Positions 30,645 through 41,109 are shown, numbered from the stretch's first letter. The stretch: DNA of 64,000 nucleotides from an uncultured Erysipelotrichaceae bacterium (GCA_949744505.1 CATJXY010000052.1:1-64000); one strand, 5' to 3'. Program-made: numbers and translations. The notes: generated by a model not told the origin, from the sequence alone.

Positions 30645-30803
30645 ATTACGCTAACCCTCCCTAATACTATATTCATCAATTATTAATAATTTATTAGATA
30701 CCTTCTTATTTAAAAGTTATTCTATCTTAAATACCTCTATTATTCAATAAAAAAATTGCTGTAATTGCAGTGAATTCACTACTCTTACAACAATTTTTCA
30801 ATT

Positions 30804-33800
30804 TTATGCTTTGATTTCTTTACGCTTATTCAACAATACCATCATAATTGCAGAACCAAGCATCATCATCCACATATAGAAAGTAATAGAATTATCTCCT
30901 GTATTTGGACTATAATCAACTCTTACTTCTTCTTTAACTTCTTCTTCAGGTTTTGGTTCTTCATATTCTGAATAACTTGTACCATAACCCGGTTTGATTT
31001 CACCGTTAGGATAAACGCTGATTTCAGGTTTCCATCTGTCATCTACACCGTCGCCATCTTCATCAATTGGATCACGATAATCTGTTCCGGTTGGATCACC
31101 ATCACCTTTGTCAATATTTGTATCCGGCTTCCAAATACCGTCTTTATTTCCACCTTCCCCACTAGGTTTCCAATCTCCGGTATTGTCTGTATCAATGTTG
31201 ATATCCGGTTTTCCATCACCATCTGTATCAATGTTGATATCCGGTTTTCCATCACCATCTGTATCAATGTTGATATCAGGGATTCCATCACCATCTACAT
31301 CAATATTTGTAGGCAAAGTTTCACCAATTACGACTACAATTGTATGATTACCTGTAACATTTTCGAACTTGAATGACCCATCATTGCTGATTAAATCAGG
31401 TCTAGATTTACCATCAATAATAACATCTTTTACTTTATATTCATGTTCTTCATCTTTTGTCATACTCCATTCAACATTGTAATCTTTACCACTTAAAACT
31501 GTACCACTAGATGTGATTGTTCCCGCAGCACCTTTGATTTCTGTTGTAATGTTGAATTTTTCTGTACGGAATTCTTTATCTGTTGGAACTTCTTTATCAT
31601 TAGGTAATTTTTTCTGAACAAAAATTTCAACATTCATATCACTCGTGATATTTTCCAACTTATAATTGTTTCCGGTCACTTCAACTTCTTGACCATCAAC
31701 AGTTACTTTAACAATTTCGTAATTGCTAGGAATTCCACTCCAGCTTACAGTTGTTTCTTCGCCTTCTTTGAAGAGACCTTTTCCTTCAACTGTACCAGCT
31801 ACTGACTGATCTGGATTATTAATGTCTTTAATACTTCCTTTTACTTTAAATGTTGTTTCAGGAAGAGTATCAATTACCGGTTTACCTGTATCAGGATCGG
31901 TAACAGGATTACCATCCTCATCTTTCTTCTGATCAGCGAAATAAACTTCAATTTCATGATTCATAGAAATATTTTGAACAGCCATGTTGAAACCTGTTGT
32001 TGTCTTTGTATTAATCAAACTTTCTTCAACTGCATCTTCTGCATAAACTGTCAACAAGCCGAAGATATTTGCAGAAGCAACTTCTTCACTTGATTCAGAT
32101 TCAGTATTTTCTACTGAATTCTCTTCTGATACTTCAGGAAGAGTTTCTGTTACTTCCGGTTCTGTAGAAGATTCATCAGCTTCAGGTTCATCGCCTTGAA
32201 CTGGATCCTCATTTACTTCTTCAGATACTTGAGCATTGCTTTCTTCCGGAGTCATAGATTCTTCCGGTTGTGTTTCTTCTGAATCAACCGGTAATTCATT
32301 TACTTGAGAAGGATCTTCCTCTGTATTTTCAGAAGTTTCTGGTTCAACAACATCTTCTTGAATCAAAATTTCATCCAATCCATTTACTTCAAGTTCTTCA
32401 CCATCTACAACAATTTTAATGATATAACTATTCGCATTTGGAGTAGCTTCAATCTTTGTGTAGTATTGACCTTTATACAATGTCTTTGATGCAGAAGCAG
32501 TACCATTACCATATTTATAAATGTTAACATCATATAATACAGGTTTAACTTCTACGATAACATCTGTATCTTCTGTCAAACTTCCCAAATCAACAGAATT
32601 CAAATCTTTAACATCTACTTCATTACCATTGATTGTTACTTTTTCAACTTCATAGTATGTGTAGTCATCTGATGTTGGATCAGCGTCATTAGAATTAATA
32701 TCCCATTCAACTTCATAAGGAGTTTCAGACTTAATTACAGCACCACCTGTAATTGTTCCCGGACCGCCTACAATCTGAGTATTGACTTTAATAAATGAAT
32801 CCTCTGGATAATCCGGTTCAACAACATCATCATCCGGATTTTCCGGCTTTTCTGTGTAATAAATATCTACTACATGGTTACCTTTGATGTTATTTAAAAT
32901 TGTATATCCTTTTAATACATCGTCCACAGTTTTAGTTCTTGTTGTAACTTCTACACCATCAACTAAAATCTTATATGGAACATACTTATCATTTTCAGCA
33001 TCCCACTGTACTTCATATCTGCTTCCACGATCTACAACAGATGATGGACTAACTTTAATTGTACCATCTCCACCATAACGGTTGACAGTTACTGTGTAAT
33101 ATCCATCCGTTTGGTTACCACCGGCAGCAGGTAATTTTGAAACCTTAACGACAATCTTATGGTTAGATTGAACTCCAGTAAAGGCAATTTCAGCAGCGTC
33201 TAGATTTGCATACTGTTCACCATCTACTATGATTTCACTGACTTTGTAACCTTCACCGATTGTCCATGTAACTGTAACATCTTCGTTCTCATTTACTCTT
33301 GTTGTCGGTGTAATTGTGCAGCTTCCATCAGCACATCCCTCGATTGCTGTTTCTATTTGATAAACATTCGGAACATCTACAGGAGTATTTCCTGATGGAC
33401 CCTTTCCTTCTGCAAATTCAACATAAACTGTATGATTTTCATGTACATTTTCAAGTGTCAATCCATCTTTTCTCAACAAGTCATCACGAACAACACCATC
33501 TACCAAAACTCTGGATACATGATATCCTTCATTTGCTTTCCATGAAACATACGGAGAAGATCCTTCTTTTTGATTCAATGCACTTACGCCTGTACCGTTT
33601 CCTTTTGTGATAACTCGAACATTGAAGTATCTATCATAATATAATTTCAATGATAATACCGGGTTACCGGTTACTACACCTTCATAAACATTGTGAACGT
33701 TATTTTCATTAAACCAATATTTAACACCATTAACTGTAATCTCAGAGATTTTATCTCCTTCACTTACAGAAACTTTTTGTTCAGTTGATCCTTGGTTAGT

Positions 33801-36800
33801 CTTTGTGCTTGCAGCATCTTTTCTATAGATGTATTCACCTGCAGCATTCTTCTCACCAGAATTATAATAGTAATCTACGGTATATTTTGTATCATTTCGA
33901 GCTTCCCAAACAGCTTTGAAAGTACGATTTACTTTTTGAGTTCTAATTGTATTTTCTGCTTCTGCATAAGAAGTCTCAGTCATTTCTCCATTCTCATCCA
34001 ATAACTTCCATCCTTGGAAATCATATCCAGGTTTTACCGGTTCAGGTTCAGCTTGATATGCTTCCGGTGTTGCTTTTGAATATGCATGATCCTTAACGGT
34101 AGATCCTCCGTCGGAGTCAAAACTTACAACGAACTTATTTGGGTCTGTTTTCCATACAGCATAAACAGTTAAATCACTTGCAGGCATTGTTGCCGGAACA
34201 GTTACAATACCACTAATTCCCGCACCCAATACAAATGTATTATCTGTATTATTCATAGCATTCTTTGATGTAGACCAACCTTGGAAAATATATCCAGGCT
34301 TTGTCGGTACACCACGACCTGAAGTAGGAATTGCCTGTACTCCGCTGTCAGAACTAATATCAGATGCAAGCAAGTTTTGCTCATAAGGAACGTTTTCATA
34401 AGAACGAACATTTCCCAATGATCCGCCGTTTGCATCAAATCTCAATGTATACTTAGAAACTTCCCACTGAGCAACTAAATAATAGTAGTCGCTTTCAACA
34501 TAATCTTTACCAGCATTAGAAGAAGCTACAGTAACTTGTGTTGAAATAGCTTCAACATTTGCAGCATTACTGATAAATGCCGGATTTTCTGCATCCGCTT
34601 TCACATGAGATTTCAATAATTTCCATCCGGTAAATGTATATCCCAAACGAGTTGGTGTCACATGCTGATCATCAATTTTCTTAATTACAGAAGAACCACC
34701 AGGAACTTCAAAGCTTGTTCTACCATCAATAGTTCCACCATTTGCCAAATAAACAAGGACATTTTGGTCTCTTGAATAAGAAGGACGAATGATAATTTCA
34801 TGATTTTCATCCGGTTTTGGTGTTGTTCCAGGAGTTACATCTTCATCTCCATTATCTTTCCATCCACTGAAATACTCATCTTCGTCTCCAGAATCAGGTA
34901 CATCGTCCTCTTCCGGTAAAACGATAATCGGATTATCACCGATAACATAGTAATCTTCAATTGGATTTCCATCAGGATCCTCAACACGGACATGTACCGG
35001 TTGGAATACTGCTTCATTACCAATGTTTCCACATTCATCTTTTACCCATACAACGATTGGTTCTGTAGATTCAACTTCAATCGGGAATGAGTATTCATGA
35101 CTGATATTTTCAAGATAAATCCAGTCATCTTCTGTTGGCTTGTAATCTTTATTATTTGTAACACAATATGCTGCTACACCGGAACCACGTCCATCTTTAA
35201 TAAAGGTAATACCATCTTCATCAATTCCTTCACCAGTATCTGTTAAAGTAATCTTAGCTTGATTTCTTGAAGTATTTTCTCCTTTGATAAACGGATACTC
35301 ATTGTCTAAATAAGCTGTCAAATATGTCTGGAAAGTTTTTGATTCATTTCCATTTTGATCACGAACTGTTAATTCAAATACATAGGTTCCTGAAGTACTA
35401 TTTTTTGTGAATACATAATTCGGAATCTTATCCAATCCATCTACCCATCCGGTTCTTACCGCTACAGCACCTTTCGGATCATATACTGTATAATTATATT
35501 GCGAAATTTTTCCATCTGCTCCAGAAAGAAGACCGATAGAAGATTTATCATGAATATTAACGGCAACTTCACTATTTGTCAAAACAAGGTGTTGAAGGTG
35601 AATTGTCATTAACTGTGAATCATCTTCAAGATTTCTTACAAAGAAGTTTGCCAAAGGAAGGTCACTGGAAATATTCGCTTTCTGGAAGTGATTTTTCTCA
35701 AAGTAATTCTTTGAAATGAATTCAGCCATTTGTCCTACATAGTCATCTGTTGTTGCAATACAACCATTCGCAGAACCAAGACCTTGGTGAACAATGTTTC
35801 CATCAGCATCTGTTTTCAAAATCGGATTACCCAATTCATCTAACTTCAAAGACCCATCCGGATTCTTTTCGTATTCGGAATCAGTAACTACTTTTCCATC
35901 TTGAGCATTAGAAACATAGAACAATTCGTTTTCATTCATACGATTGATTCCATCAGCATAATCCTGCTTTCCTTCAGTAGGAATTCCCGGATTTCCGCTA
36001 TCTCCTGCCAAGTTAATGAAATACTTATATTCTGCTCCTTCATAATATTGAACATATTTCAAAGCATCAAACGCTGAAGCTTCATAAGTCATTTCCAAAT
36101 CAGTATAAATAATTGAAGAGAATCCGCTACAACCATGTGAAGAATATCCAACCCATGGTCCAAATCCATTTAAGGTATTTGCCGTAAACTGAGGAATCTC
36201 TAAATTACGAACTACATCAACCGGTGCAGAAAGATTTCCGCTCGCATCATAAGCTTGTTGCTGAATTGTTAAACTTTCTTTTTTCAATTCAACAGTAAGA
36301 CGAATTTTCTTAAGGCTTCCCAAAGAGAAACTTCCGCTCTTTATTGAAGTTCCTGCAAATGCATTTGTCAAAGAATCTGCTGCAATATTGTTAATTTTTC
36401 TGATTTCCCAAGCACCTGTTCCACTTGCTGCTGATCCTGCCGCAAAATAAAGCAAATATCCGGAAACCTTATCATCAGCTGCCGTCTCTGTTCCTTGATT
36501 TTCAACTCCGGCATTCATAAAGAATCCAAAACCTGTCAATGTATGCGTATTAATGACAGATGCATCAATATTGAAACTGAAAGTACGTGTACTTGAACTA
36601 GGAGCTGGATAAACCATGAAATCTGCATATGCCGGTTTTCCATATCCTGCAAAAGCCATATTGGTTGCACCATTTTCACTTTGATAAATACCAATATGTC
36701 TATTAAATTGAATACATGCACCATTTGTAAATTTGTTTGTTGTTTTATTGATATAACTTTGAATATCAGCACCTGCCGGTGCACCCATACTACCTGCATC

Positions 36801-37172
36801 AGCAATACGGACTGGTTGCATAGCTCTCTGATCAGCCGCAACTAAACTCTGATAGTGAGCATTACTATGATAGTGGTCATATACATGCCATCCATCCATA
36901 CTTGAAGCATCAATAGAAACCGCCGTACTAGTTATACGGAATGTCGACGGATCCATTCCTTGGTCAATTAACTTTTGCGTTAATTCCTGCTTGAAATCCA
37001 AGAACGTTCCCGGATAATCTGAAGGAACATTAACCGCAATATCAACTACCGGTGTCGGGTTAGTACCAACGTTAGCTGCAGCACGCACTTCTTGGGTACT
37101 GTCTTTTGTGCTCATGAAACAGCCCATGACCAACGCGATACATAACATGACATTTAAAACTTTACGTTTCAT
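30804..37172 (-). CDS. Large modular cell-surface protein with InlB-type (Listeria-Bacteroides) repeats, VDG-type repeat modules, Asp-rich DGDGKPDINIDT repeats and an SPNTG-type C-terminal anchor
   Basis: 2122 aa; N-terminal signal peptide; repeats such as YTLRFDANGGSLGNV and FVVSFDSDGGSTV; C-terminus YSPNTGDNSITFYMWMMMLGSAIMMVLLNKRKEIKA. Confidence 0.85.
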   Translation of the reverse strand: MKRKVLNVMLCIALVMGCFMSTKDSTQEVRAAANVGTNPTPVVDIAVNVPSDYPGTFLDFKQELTQKLIDQGMDPSTFRITSTAVSIDASSMDGWHVYDHYHSNAHYQSLVAADQRAMQPVRIADAGSMGAPAGADIQSYINKTTNKFTNGACIQFNRHIGIYQSENGATNMAFAGYGKPAYADFMVYPAPSSSTRTFSFNIDASVINTHTLTGFGFFMNAGVENQGTETAADDKVSGYLLYFAAGSAASGTGAWEIRKINNIAADSLTNAFAGTSIKSGSFSLGSLKKIRLTVELKKESLTIQQQAYDASGNLSAPVDVVRNLEIPQFTANTLNGFGPWVGYSSHGCSGFSSIIYTDLEMTYEASAFDALKYVQYYEGAEYKYFINLAGDSGNPGIPTEGKQDYADGINRMNENELFYVSNAQDGKVVTDSEYEKNPDGSLKLDELGNPILKTDADGNIVHQGLGSANGCIATTDDYVGQMAEFISKNYFEKNHFQKANISSDLPLANFFVRNLEDDSQLMTIHLQHLVLTNSEVAVNIHDKSSIGLLSGADGKISQYNYTVYDPKGAVAVRTGWVDGLDKIPNYVFTKNSTSGTYVFELTVRDQNGNESKTFQTYLTAYLDNEYPFIKGENTSRNQAKITLTDTGEGIDEDGITFIKDGRGSGVAAYCVTNNKDYKPTEDDWIYLENISHEYSFPIEVESTEPIVVWVKDECGNIGNEAVFQPVHVRVEDPDGNPIEDYYVIGDNPIIVLPEEDDVPDSGDEDEYFSGWKDNGDEDVTPGTTPKPDENHEIIIRPSYSRDQNVLVYLANGGTIDGRTSFEVPGGSSVIKKIDDQHVTPTRLGYTFTGWKLLKSHVKADAENPAFISNAANVEAISTQVTVASSNAGKDYVESDYYYLVAQWEVSKYTLRFDANGGSLGNVRSYENVPYEQNLLASDISSDSGVQAIPTSGRGVPTKPGYIFQGWSTSKNAMNNTDNTFVLGAGISGIVTVPATMPASDLTVYAVWKTDPNKFVVSFDSDGGSTVKDHAYSKATPEAYQAEPEPVKPGYDFQGWKLLDENGEMTETSYAEAENTIRTQKVNRTFKAVWEARNDTKYTVDYYYNSGEKNAAGEYIYRKDAASTKTNQGSTEQKVSVSEGDKISEITVNGVKYWFNENNVHNVYEGVVTGNPVLSLKLYYDRYFNVRVITKGNGTGVSALNQKEGSSPYVSWKANEGYHVSRVLVDGVVRDDLLRKDGLTLENVHENHTVYVEFAEGKGPSGNTPVDVPNVYQIETAIEGCADGSCTITPTTRVNENEDVTVTWTIGEGYKVSEIIVDGEQYANLDAAEIAFTGVQSNHKIVVKVSKLPAAGGNQTDGYYTVTVNRYGGDGTIKVSPSSVVDRGSRYEVQWDAENDKYVPYKILVDGVEVTTRTKTVDDVLKGYTILNNIKGNHVVDIYYTEKPENPDDDVVEPDYPEDSFIKVNTQIVGGPGTITGGAVIKSETPYEVEWDINSNDADPTSDDYTYYEVEKVTINGNEVDVKDLNSVDLGSLTEDTDVIVEVKPVLYDVNIYKYGNGTASASKTLYKGQYYTKIEATPNANSYIIKIVVDGEELEVNGLDEILIQEDVVEPETSENTEEDPSQVNELPVDSEETQPEESMTPEESNAQVSEEVNEDPVQGDEPEADESSTEPEVTETLPEVSEENSVENTESESSEEVASANIFGLLTVYAEDAVEESLINTKTTTGFNMAVQNISMNHEIEVYFADQKKDEDGNPVTDPDTGKPVIDTLPETTFKVKGSIKDINNPDQSVAGTVEGKGLFKEGEETTVSWSGIPSNYEIVKVTVDGQEVEVTGNNYKLENITSDMNVEIFVQKKLPNDKEVPTDKEFRTEKFNITTEIKGAAGTITSSGTVLSGKDYNVEWSMTKDEEHEYKVKDVIIDGKSRPDLISNDGSFKFENVTGNHTIVVVIGETLPTNIDVDGDGIPDINIDTDGDGKPDINIDTDGDGKPDINIDTDNTGDWKPSGEGGNKDGIWKPDTNIDKGDGDPTGTDYRDPIDEDGDGVDDRWKPEISVYPNGEIKPGYGTSYSEYEEPKPEEEVKEEVRVDYSPNTGDNSITFYMWMMMLGSAIMMVLLNKRKEIKA
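31186..31293. repeat. Three contiguous 36-bp tandem units encoding DGDG[K/I]PDINIDT-type repeats
   Basis: TCTGTATCAATGTTGATATCCGGTTTTCCATCACCA at 31186, 31222 and 31258, the third diverged. Confidence 0.9.
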
Positions 37173-37476
37173 TTTCGTACTCCTTCCTTTCTAAGCAAGA
37201 ATGAAGAAGGCCAATCATCAGAAATAACCCCAAAATTGATTACTAACAAAAAACTTCTTTCCCAATCCATTTTTCTTCAATCTTGTTTATTTTTATTACT
37301 AATGATTATAATATCACAATTCTTTCATAATGTCTTTCATTTTTACTTTTTATTTATTAATTTTCATCATTATTTTTAATTACTAATAAAAAATAAGACT
37401 GTAGTACAATTTTTTTGATTTTTATCTTGATTTACAACAATAAAAATACTCTTCCCTATTTTCTTCATTTGTGAAA

Positions 37477-37502
37477 AAGCACGATTAATTTCTCAATCGT
37501 GC
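37477..37502 (-). terminator. Terminator of the 137-aa gene
   Basis: GCACGATT-AATTTCTC-AATCGTGC, followed on the minus strand by TTTTTC. Confidence 0.7.
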
Positions 37503-37511
37503 CTTGATATT

Positions 37512-37925
37512 TTACACTTTATTCTTTAAATCGCTTGTATGATCCACTTTTGGTCTATAAGTTTCAATAGCAGTTTGTAAGTATTCCAAAATCACACTCG
37601 TCGCTTCTATCAATTTAGAAAATCTTGTGTATGTTGCGCTTTCCTTCTTAGCATTATTGATACCGGTGACACATTTTCTTTTAATTGAGGCAATTTGTAC
37701 AGTTGCCTTTTCCAGATCTTCTTTCAAAACTACATTATCAGGATTGGTTAAGATTGCTTTAGAAATATATAAAGCCTTGATTCTATTTGTATTAAGAGAA
37801 AATGGAGAAGTTCCTTCTTTTAATTTCAATCTAACCTTCTCACAATTCGCAATAGAAGACTCAATAATTTCCAATGTATCCTGTATTTGTTTTTCTGTGT
37901 ATTGAGTCATCTTCTCACCTCCCAA
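37512..37925 (-). CDS. Hypothetical protein, 137 aa, predicted helical
   Basis: ORF with its own terminator; no family recognised. Confidence 0.6.
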   Translation of the reverse strand: MGGEKMTQYTEKQIQDTLEIIESSIANCEKVRLKLKEGTSPFSLNTNRIKALYISKAILTNPDNVVLKEDLEKATVQIASIKRKCVTGINNAKKESATYTRFSKLIEATSVILEYLQTAIETYRPKVDHTSDLKNKV

Positions 37926-38113
37926 AATCTCATCATTCTCTTATTTTCTGTGCATAGAGTTCAACATACACTTAATAAAAAAGTCCATATACCATGTATT
38001 TCCTTTATATAAAGGAAGCAGCATGTTAAATAGACTTTTAAAATTTGGCATGAAATTGTCGATATTTATCAAATCTATATTTTCCCAATAGCACCCAAAT
38101 TAATTAATCAATA

Positions 38114-38461
38114 TGGTGGAGCTGAGGGGAATCGAACCCCTGTCCAAGAATTGCCTCCCATTTAGACCTCTACAGTTTATTTCGTTTTTAATAAAACAAA
38201 GACACTAAACGAACAAACAGTCTTTGAGTTTTCCTGTTTGATTTTCGTGCTTTTGTGCCAGGATCACAATCGCCTTATCCTTTATAAAGTGATGCCGGTG
38301 TCTGACCTAAAGGCAAATCATAGCCGACAGCTGCAAGCCAAATGTTAGGCTAATTAAGCAGCAAAACTTAATCTGTTTCCAGTTATTTTATTTTGGTACT
38401 TAGGGTACCACTCCACTGCAGTCTAAATCAAACATAAACCTGTCGAAACCTTTACAGCCCC
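38114..38461 (-). ncRNA. ssrA: tmRNA
   Basis: Minus strand begins GGGGCTGTAAAGGTTTCGACAGG and ends GGGGTTCGATTCCCCTCAGCTCCACCA; adjacent to smpB. Confidence 0.95.
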
Positions 38462-38466
38462 ATTAA

Positions 38467-38919
38467 TTAATAGCGAAGCTTTAGAGCTTTTTCCATCTCT
38501 CTTTTCGCATCTTTCAGCTTCGCATCCTCACGCTTATCATAAAGCGCTTTTCCTTTTGCCAATGCAATTTCCAATTTGGCTCGTCCATTTTTTAAGATCA
38601 TCTTAACCGGGACGATCGTATATCCTTTTAGCTTCACTTTGTTTTGAAGTTTTCTGATTTCTTCCTTATGAAGTAAGAGTTTTCGCTCACGAGTTTCATC
38701 GTGATTGAACCGATTACCGAAATCATAAGCAGAAATATGCATTTCCTTAATATAGGCTTCATTGTCAATAAAACTGATATAAGCATCTTTGAATTGAACC
38801 TTACCAAGTCTAATTGATTTGATTTCTGTTCCTTGTAAAACAAGTCCTGCCTCATAAAACTCCTCGAGAAAATAATCATGTGAAGCTCTACGATTATAAG
38901 AAACTACTTTTTCACTCAC
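38467..38919 (-). CDS. smpB: SsrA-binding protein SmpB
   Basis: 150 aa; YNRRASHDYFLEEFYEAGLVLQGTEIKSIRLGKVQFKDAYI. Confidence 0.97.
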   Translation of the reverse strand: MSEKVVSYNRRASHDYFLEEFYEAGLVLQGTEIKSIRLGKVQFKDAYISFIDNEAYIKEMHISAYDFGNRFNHDETRERKLLLHKEEIRKLQNKVKLKGYTIVPVKMILKNGRAKLEIALAKGKALYDKREDAKLKDAKREMEKALKLRY

Positions 38920-38949
38920 GATCTCACCTCTTTTCTAGTATACCACAAT

Positions 38950-41061
38950 TCATCTTCTTTTTCTCGCTCCCGCAACGACAAAATCAATAATTTGTTTTTC
39001 TTTATCTGCCGCTAAAACTTTAATTCTGACTTTTTGCCCTAATTTATATATCTTATGTGTTCTTTCTCCCATTAATGAGAAATTAGCAGGATCATAATTA
39101 TAATAATCATCTTTTAGCGTGCTGAGTTGAACAAGCCCTTCTACTGTATTTTCAAGTTGAACAAAAAATCCAAACTTGGTCACCCCACTAATGATACCAT
39201 CAAAATATTTTCCGACAAAGCGAAGCATATACTCTGCTTTTTTCATATCCTCCACTTCTCGCTCCGCTTCAATAGCGATTCTTTCACAAATCGAAGTTTC
39301 ATCCGCAAGTTCTTCCATTAGAATTTCATCTTGATGTATCGATTCTTTATCCGCATTCAAATCAAAAAAATATTTTCTTAACATGCGGTGAACAATTAAA
39401 TCAGGGTAACGACGAATAGGCGATGTAAAATGTGTATACTCTTTTAGCGCTAATCCGAAATGCCCTAAACAATGACTGTCATATTTTGCTTTCTGCATAG
39501 ACCGTAACGCAATTAAAGATAAGGCCGGATAACAGTCTTCATCTTTAAACACCTCTAACATTTCTTGAATCTGATTTGGCTTTAAATCATCTAATCCACC
39601 TTTAATTCGATATCCCATAATTAAAGCGACACGAGCCAATTCTTTTGCTTTCTTTAATTCCGGTTGTTCATGAATTCGATACAAAGAGGGTATTTCCATC
39701 CACTTCATATGAGCGGCCACACATTCATTCGCACATACCATGAAATCTTCAATCATTCTTTCTGATTCTCCTCTTTCTCTTGGGAAAATATCAAGAACAT
39801 CTCCGTTTTCATTCACTTGAATCACTGCCTCTTCTTTATCAAAGCTGATAGAACCGAGTGACTCTCTTCTTTTTCTGATCAAAGAAGCACACTCTTGCAT
39901 ATCCTCAAATAAACTTCCCAATCGACGATATCGATTGCATAATTCAGGATCCTGATCTAAAATACGATTTACATTTTCGTAAGTCATTCTCTCCGTACTC
40001 TTGATGTAAGATGGATAAATCTGATAGCTTGCCACTTCACCGGATTGGTTAATTTCCATATCACACGTTAATGTTAAACGAACCACATGCGGATTTAAAC
40101 TACATATTCCATTGGACAAAAGTTGTGGAAGCATCGGCACGACACGATCTACAACATAAACAGAAGTTCCTCTTCTTCTCGCTTCATTGTCCAAAGGGGA
40201 ATTCTCCGTGACATAATAAGAAACATCCGCAATATGAACTCCTAATTTAAACCCTTCTTGAGTACGTTCTATACTGATTGCGTCATCGAAGTCTTTTGAA
40301 TCATTTCCGTCTATTGTCACAATGGTACGATGAGTTAAATCTGTTCTTCCTTTTTTTTGCTCAGCACTGACTGTTTGATCGATAGCTTCCGCCTGCTTCA
40401 TCACATCTTCAGGAAAATCAGGCTCAATGTTATGCTCTAAAAGTATACTGAGAATATCCATTCCCGGATCATCTTTGTGTCCCAATATTTTTTCTATTTC
40501 AAGATGCATGCACTTTCCATATTGGACAATCTTCATCAATACTTTATAGCCATCAATTAAATGAAATGCTGATGCATTGATTAATTTGAGTTTAGAATGA
40601 ATGGTTTTATTTTCCAAGCTTACATGAATTCCTCGTTTTAGATGAATCGTTCCAATCAAATGCGTTGTATTCCTCTTTAAAACTTTAATGATACTGCATT
40701 CCCTATCTCCGCTTTTATATTCAACCTTCTTTGCGGCAACTTCATCCCCATTCATCGCATCCACCATATTCTTTTCATTCACATAAATACCGGATTCTTC
40801 ATCTGCACAATCTACAAATCCGAATCCTTTTGGATTGATGCTCAATTTTCCAATGATGATTCCCGCTTCTTGAATTGAAATATAACGGTCTTTTTTATCT
40901 TGAGCAATCTCAATATCTTCCACCATTTCATTCATTGTTTTTATCAAATACTTAAATGATTGTGTTTCTGTACAATTTAAAAGAGTTGCCCATTCATGAA
41001 TATCCAATGGATGATACGTTGTCTTATTTATTTCATTCAATATCTGTTCTTTCAAAATCAT
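38950..41061 (-). CDS. rnr: Ribonuclease R
   Basis: 703 aa; RTIVTIDGNDSKDFDDAISIERT, HFGLALKEYTHFTSPIRRYPDLIVHR, C-terminal S1 domain. Confidence 0.95.
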   Translation of the reverse strand: MILKEQILNEINKTTYHPLDIHEWATLLNCTETQSFKYLIKTMNEMVEDIEIAQDKKDRYISIQEAGIIIGKLSINPKGFGFVDCADEESGIYVNEKNMVDAMNGDEVAAKKVEYKSGDRECSIIKVLKRNTTHLIGTIHLKRGIHVSLENKTIHSKLKLINASAFHLIDGYKVLMKIVQYGKCMHLEIEKILGHKDDPGMDILSILLEHNIEPDFPEDVMKQAEAIDQTVSAEQKKGRTDLTHRTIVTIDGNDSKDFDDAISIERTQEGFKLGVHIADVSYYVTENSPLDNEARRRGTSVYVVDRVVPMLPQLLSNGICSLNPHVVRLTLTCDMEINQSGEVASYQIYPSYIKSTERMTYENVNRILDQDPELCNRYRRLGSLFEDMQECASLIRKRRESLGSISFDKEEAVIQVNENGDVLDIFPRERGESERMIEDFMVCANECVAAHMKWMEIPSLYRIHEQPELKKAKELARVALIMGYRIKGGLDDLKPNQIQEMLEVFKDEDCYPALSLIALRSMQKAKYDSHCLGHFGLALKEYTHFTSPIRRYPDLIVHRMLRKYFFDLNADKESIHQDEILMEELADETSICERIAIEAEREVEDMKKAEYMLRFVGKYFDGIISGVTKFGFFVQLENTVEGLVQLSTLKDDYYNYDPANFSLMGERTHKIYKLGQKVRIKVLAADKEKQIIDFVVAGARKRR

Positions 41062-41092
41062 TTTTTCACCTCCTTGCCGTAAAAAAATAAAA

Positions 41093-41104
41093 AGGCCTTT
41101 CGGC
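41093..41104 (-). terminator. Terminator between secG and rnr
   Basis: Minus strand GGCCGAAAGGCCTTTTTATTTTTT. Confidence 0.65.
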
Positions 41105-41109
41105 CGCTT

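Noticed and set aside
31186-31293. Direct repeats of ~36 bp, a length typical of CRISPR repeats
   Set aside because: Units are contiguous with no spacers, keep a 12-aa coding periodicity and lie inside the surface-protein gene.
31043-31294. 83-aa repeat ORF on - strand in another frame
   Set aside because: Out-of-frame reading of the same 36-bp repeat within the surface-protein gene.
31108-31347. 79-aa repeat ORF on + strand
   Set aside because: Shadow of the DGDGKPDINIDT tandem repeat on the minus strand.
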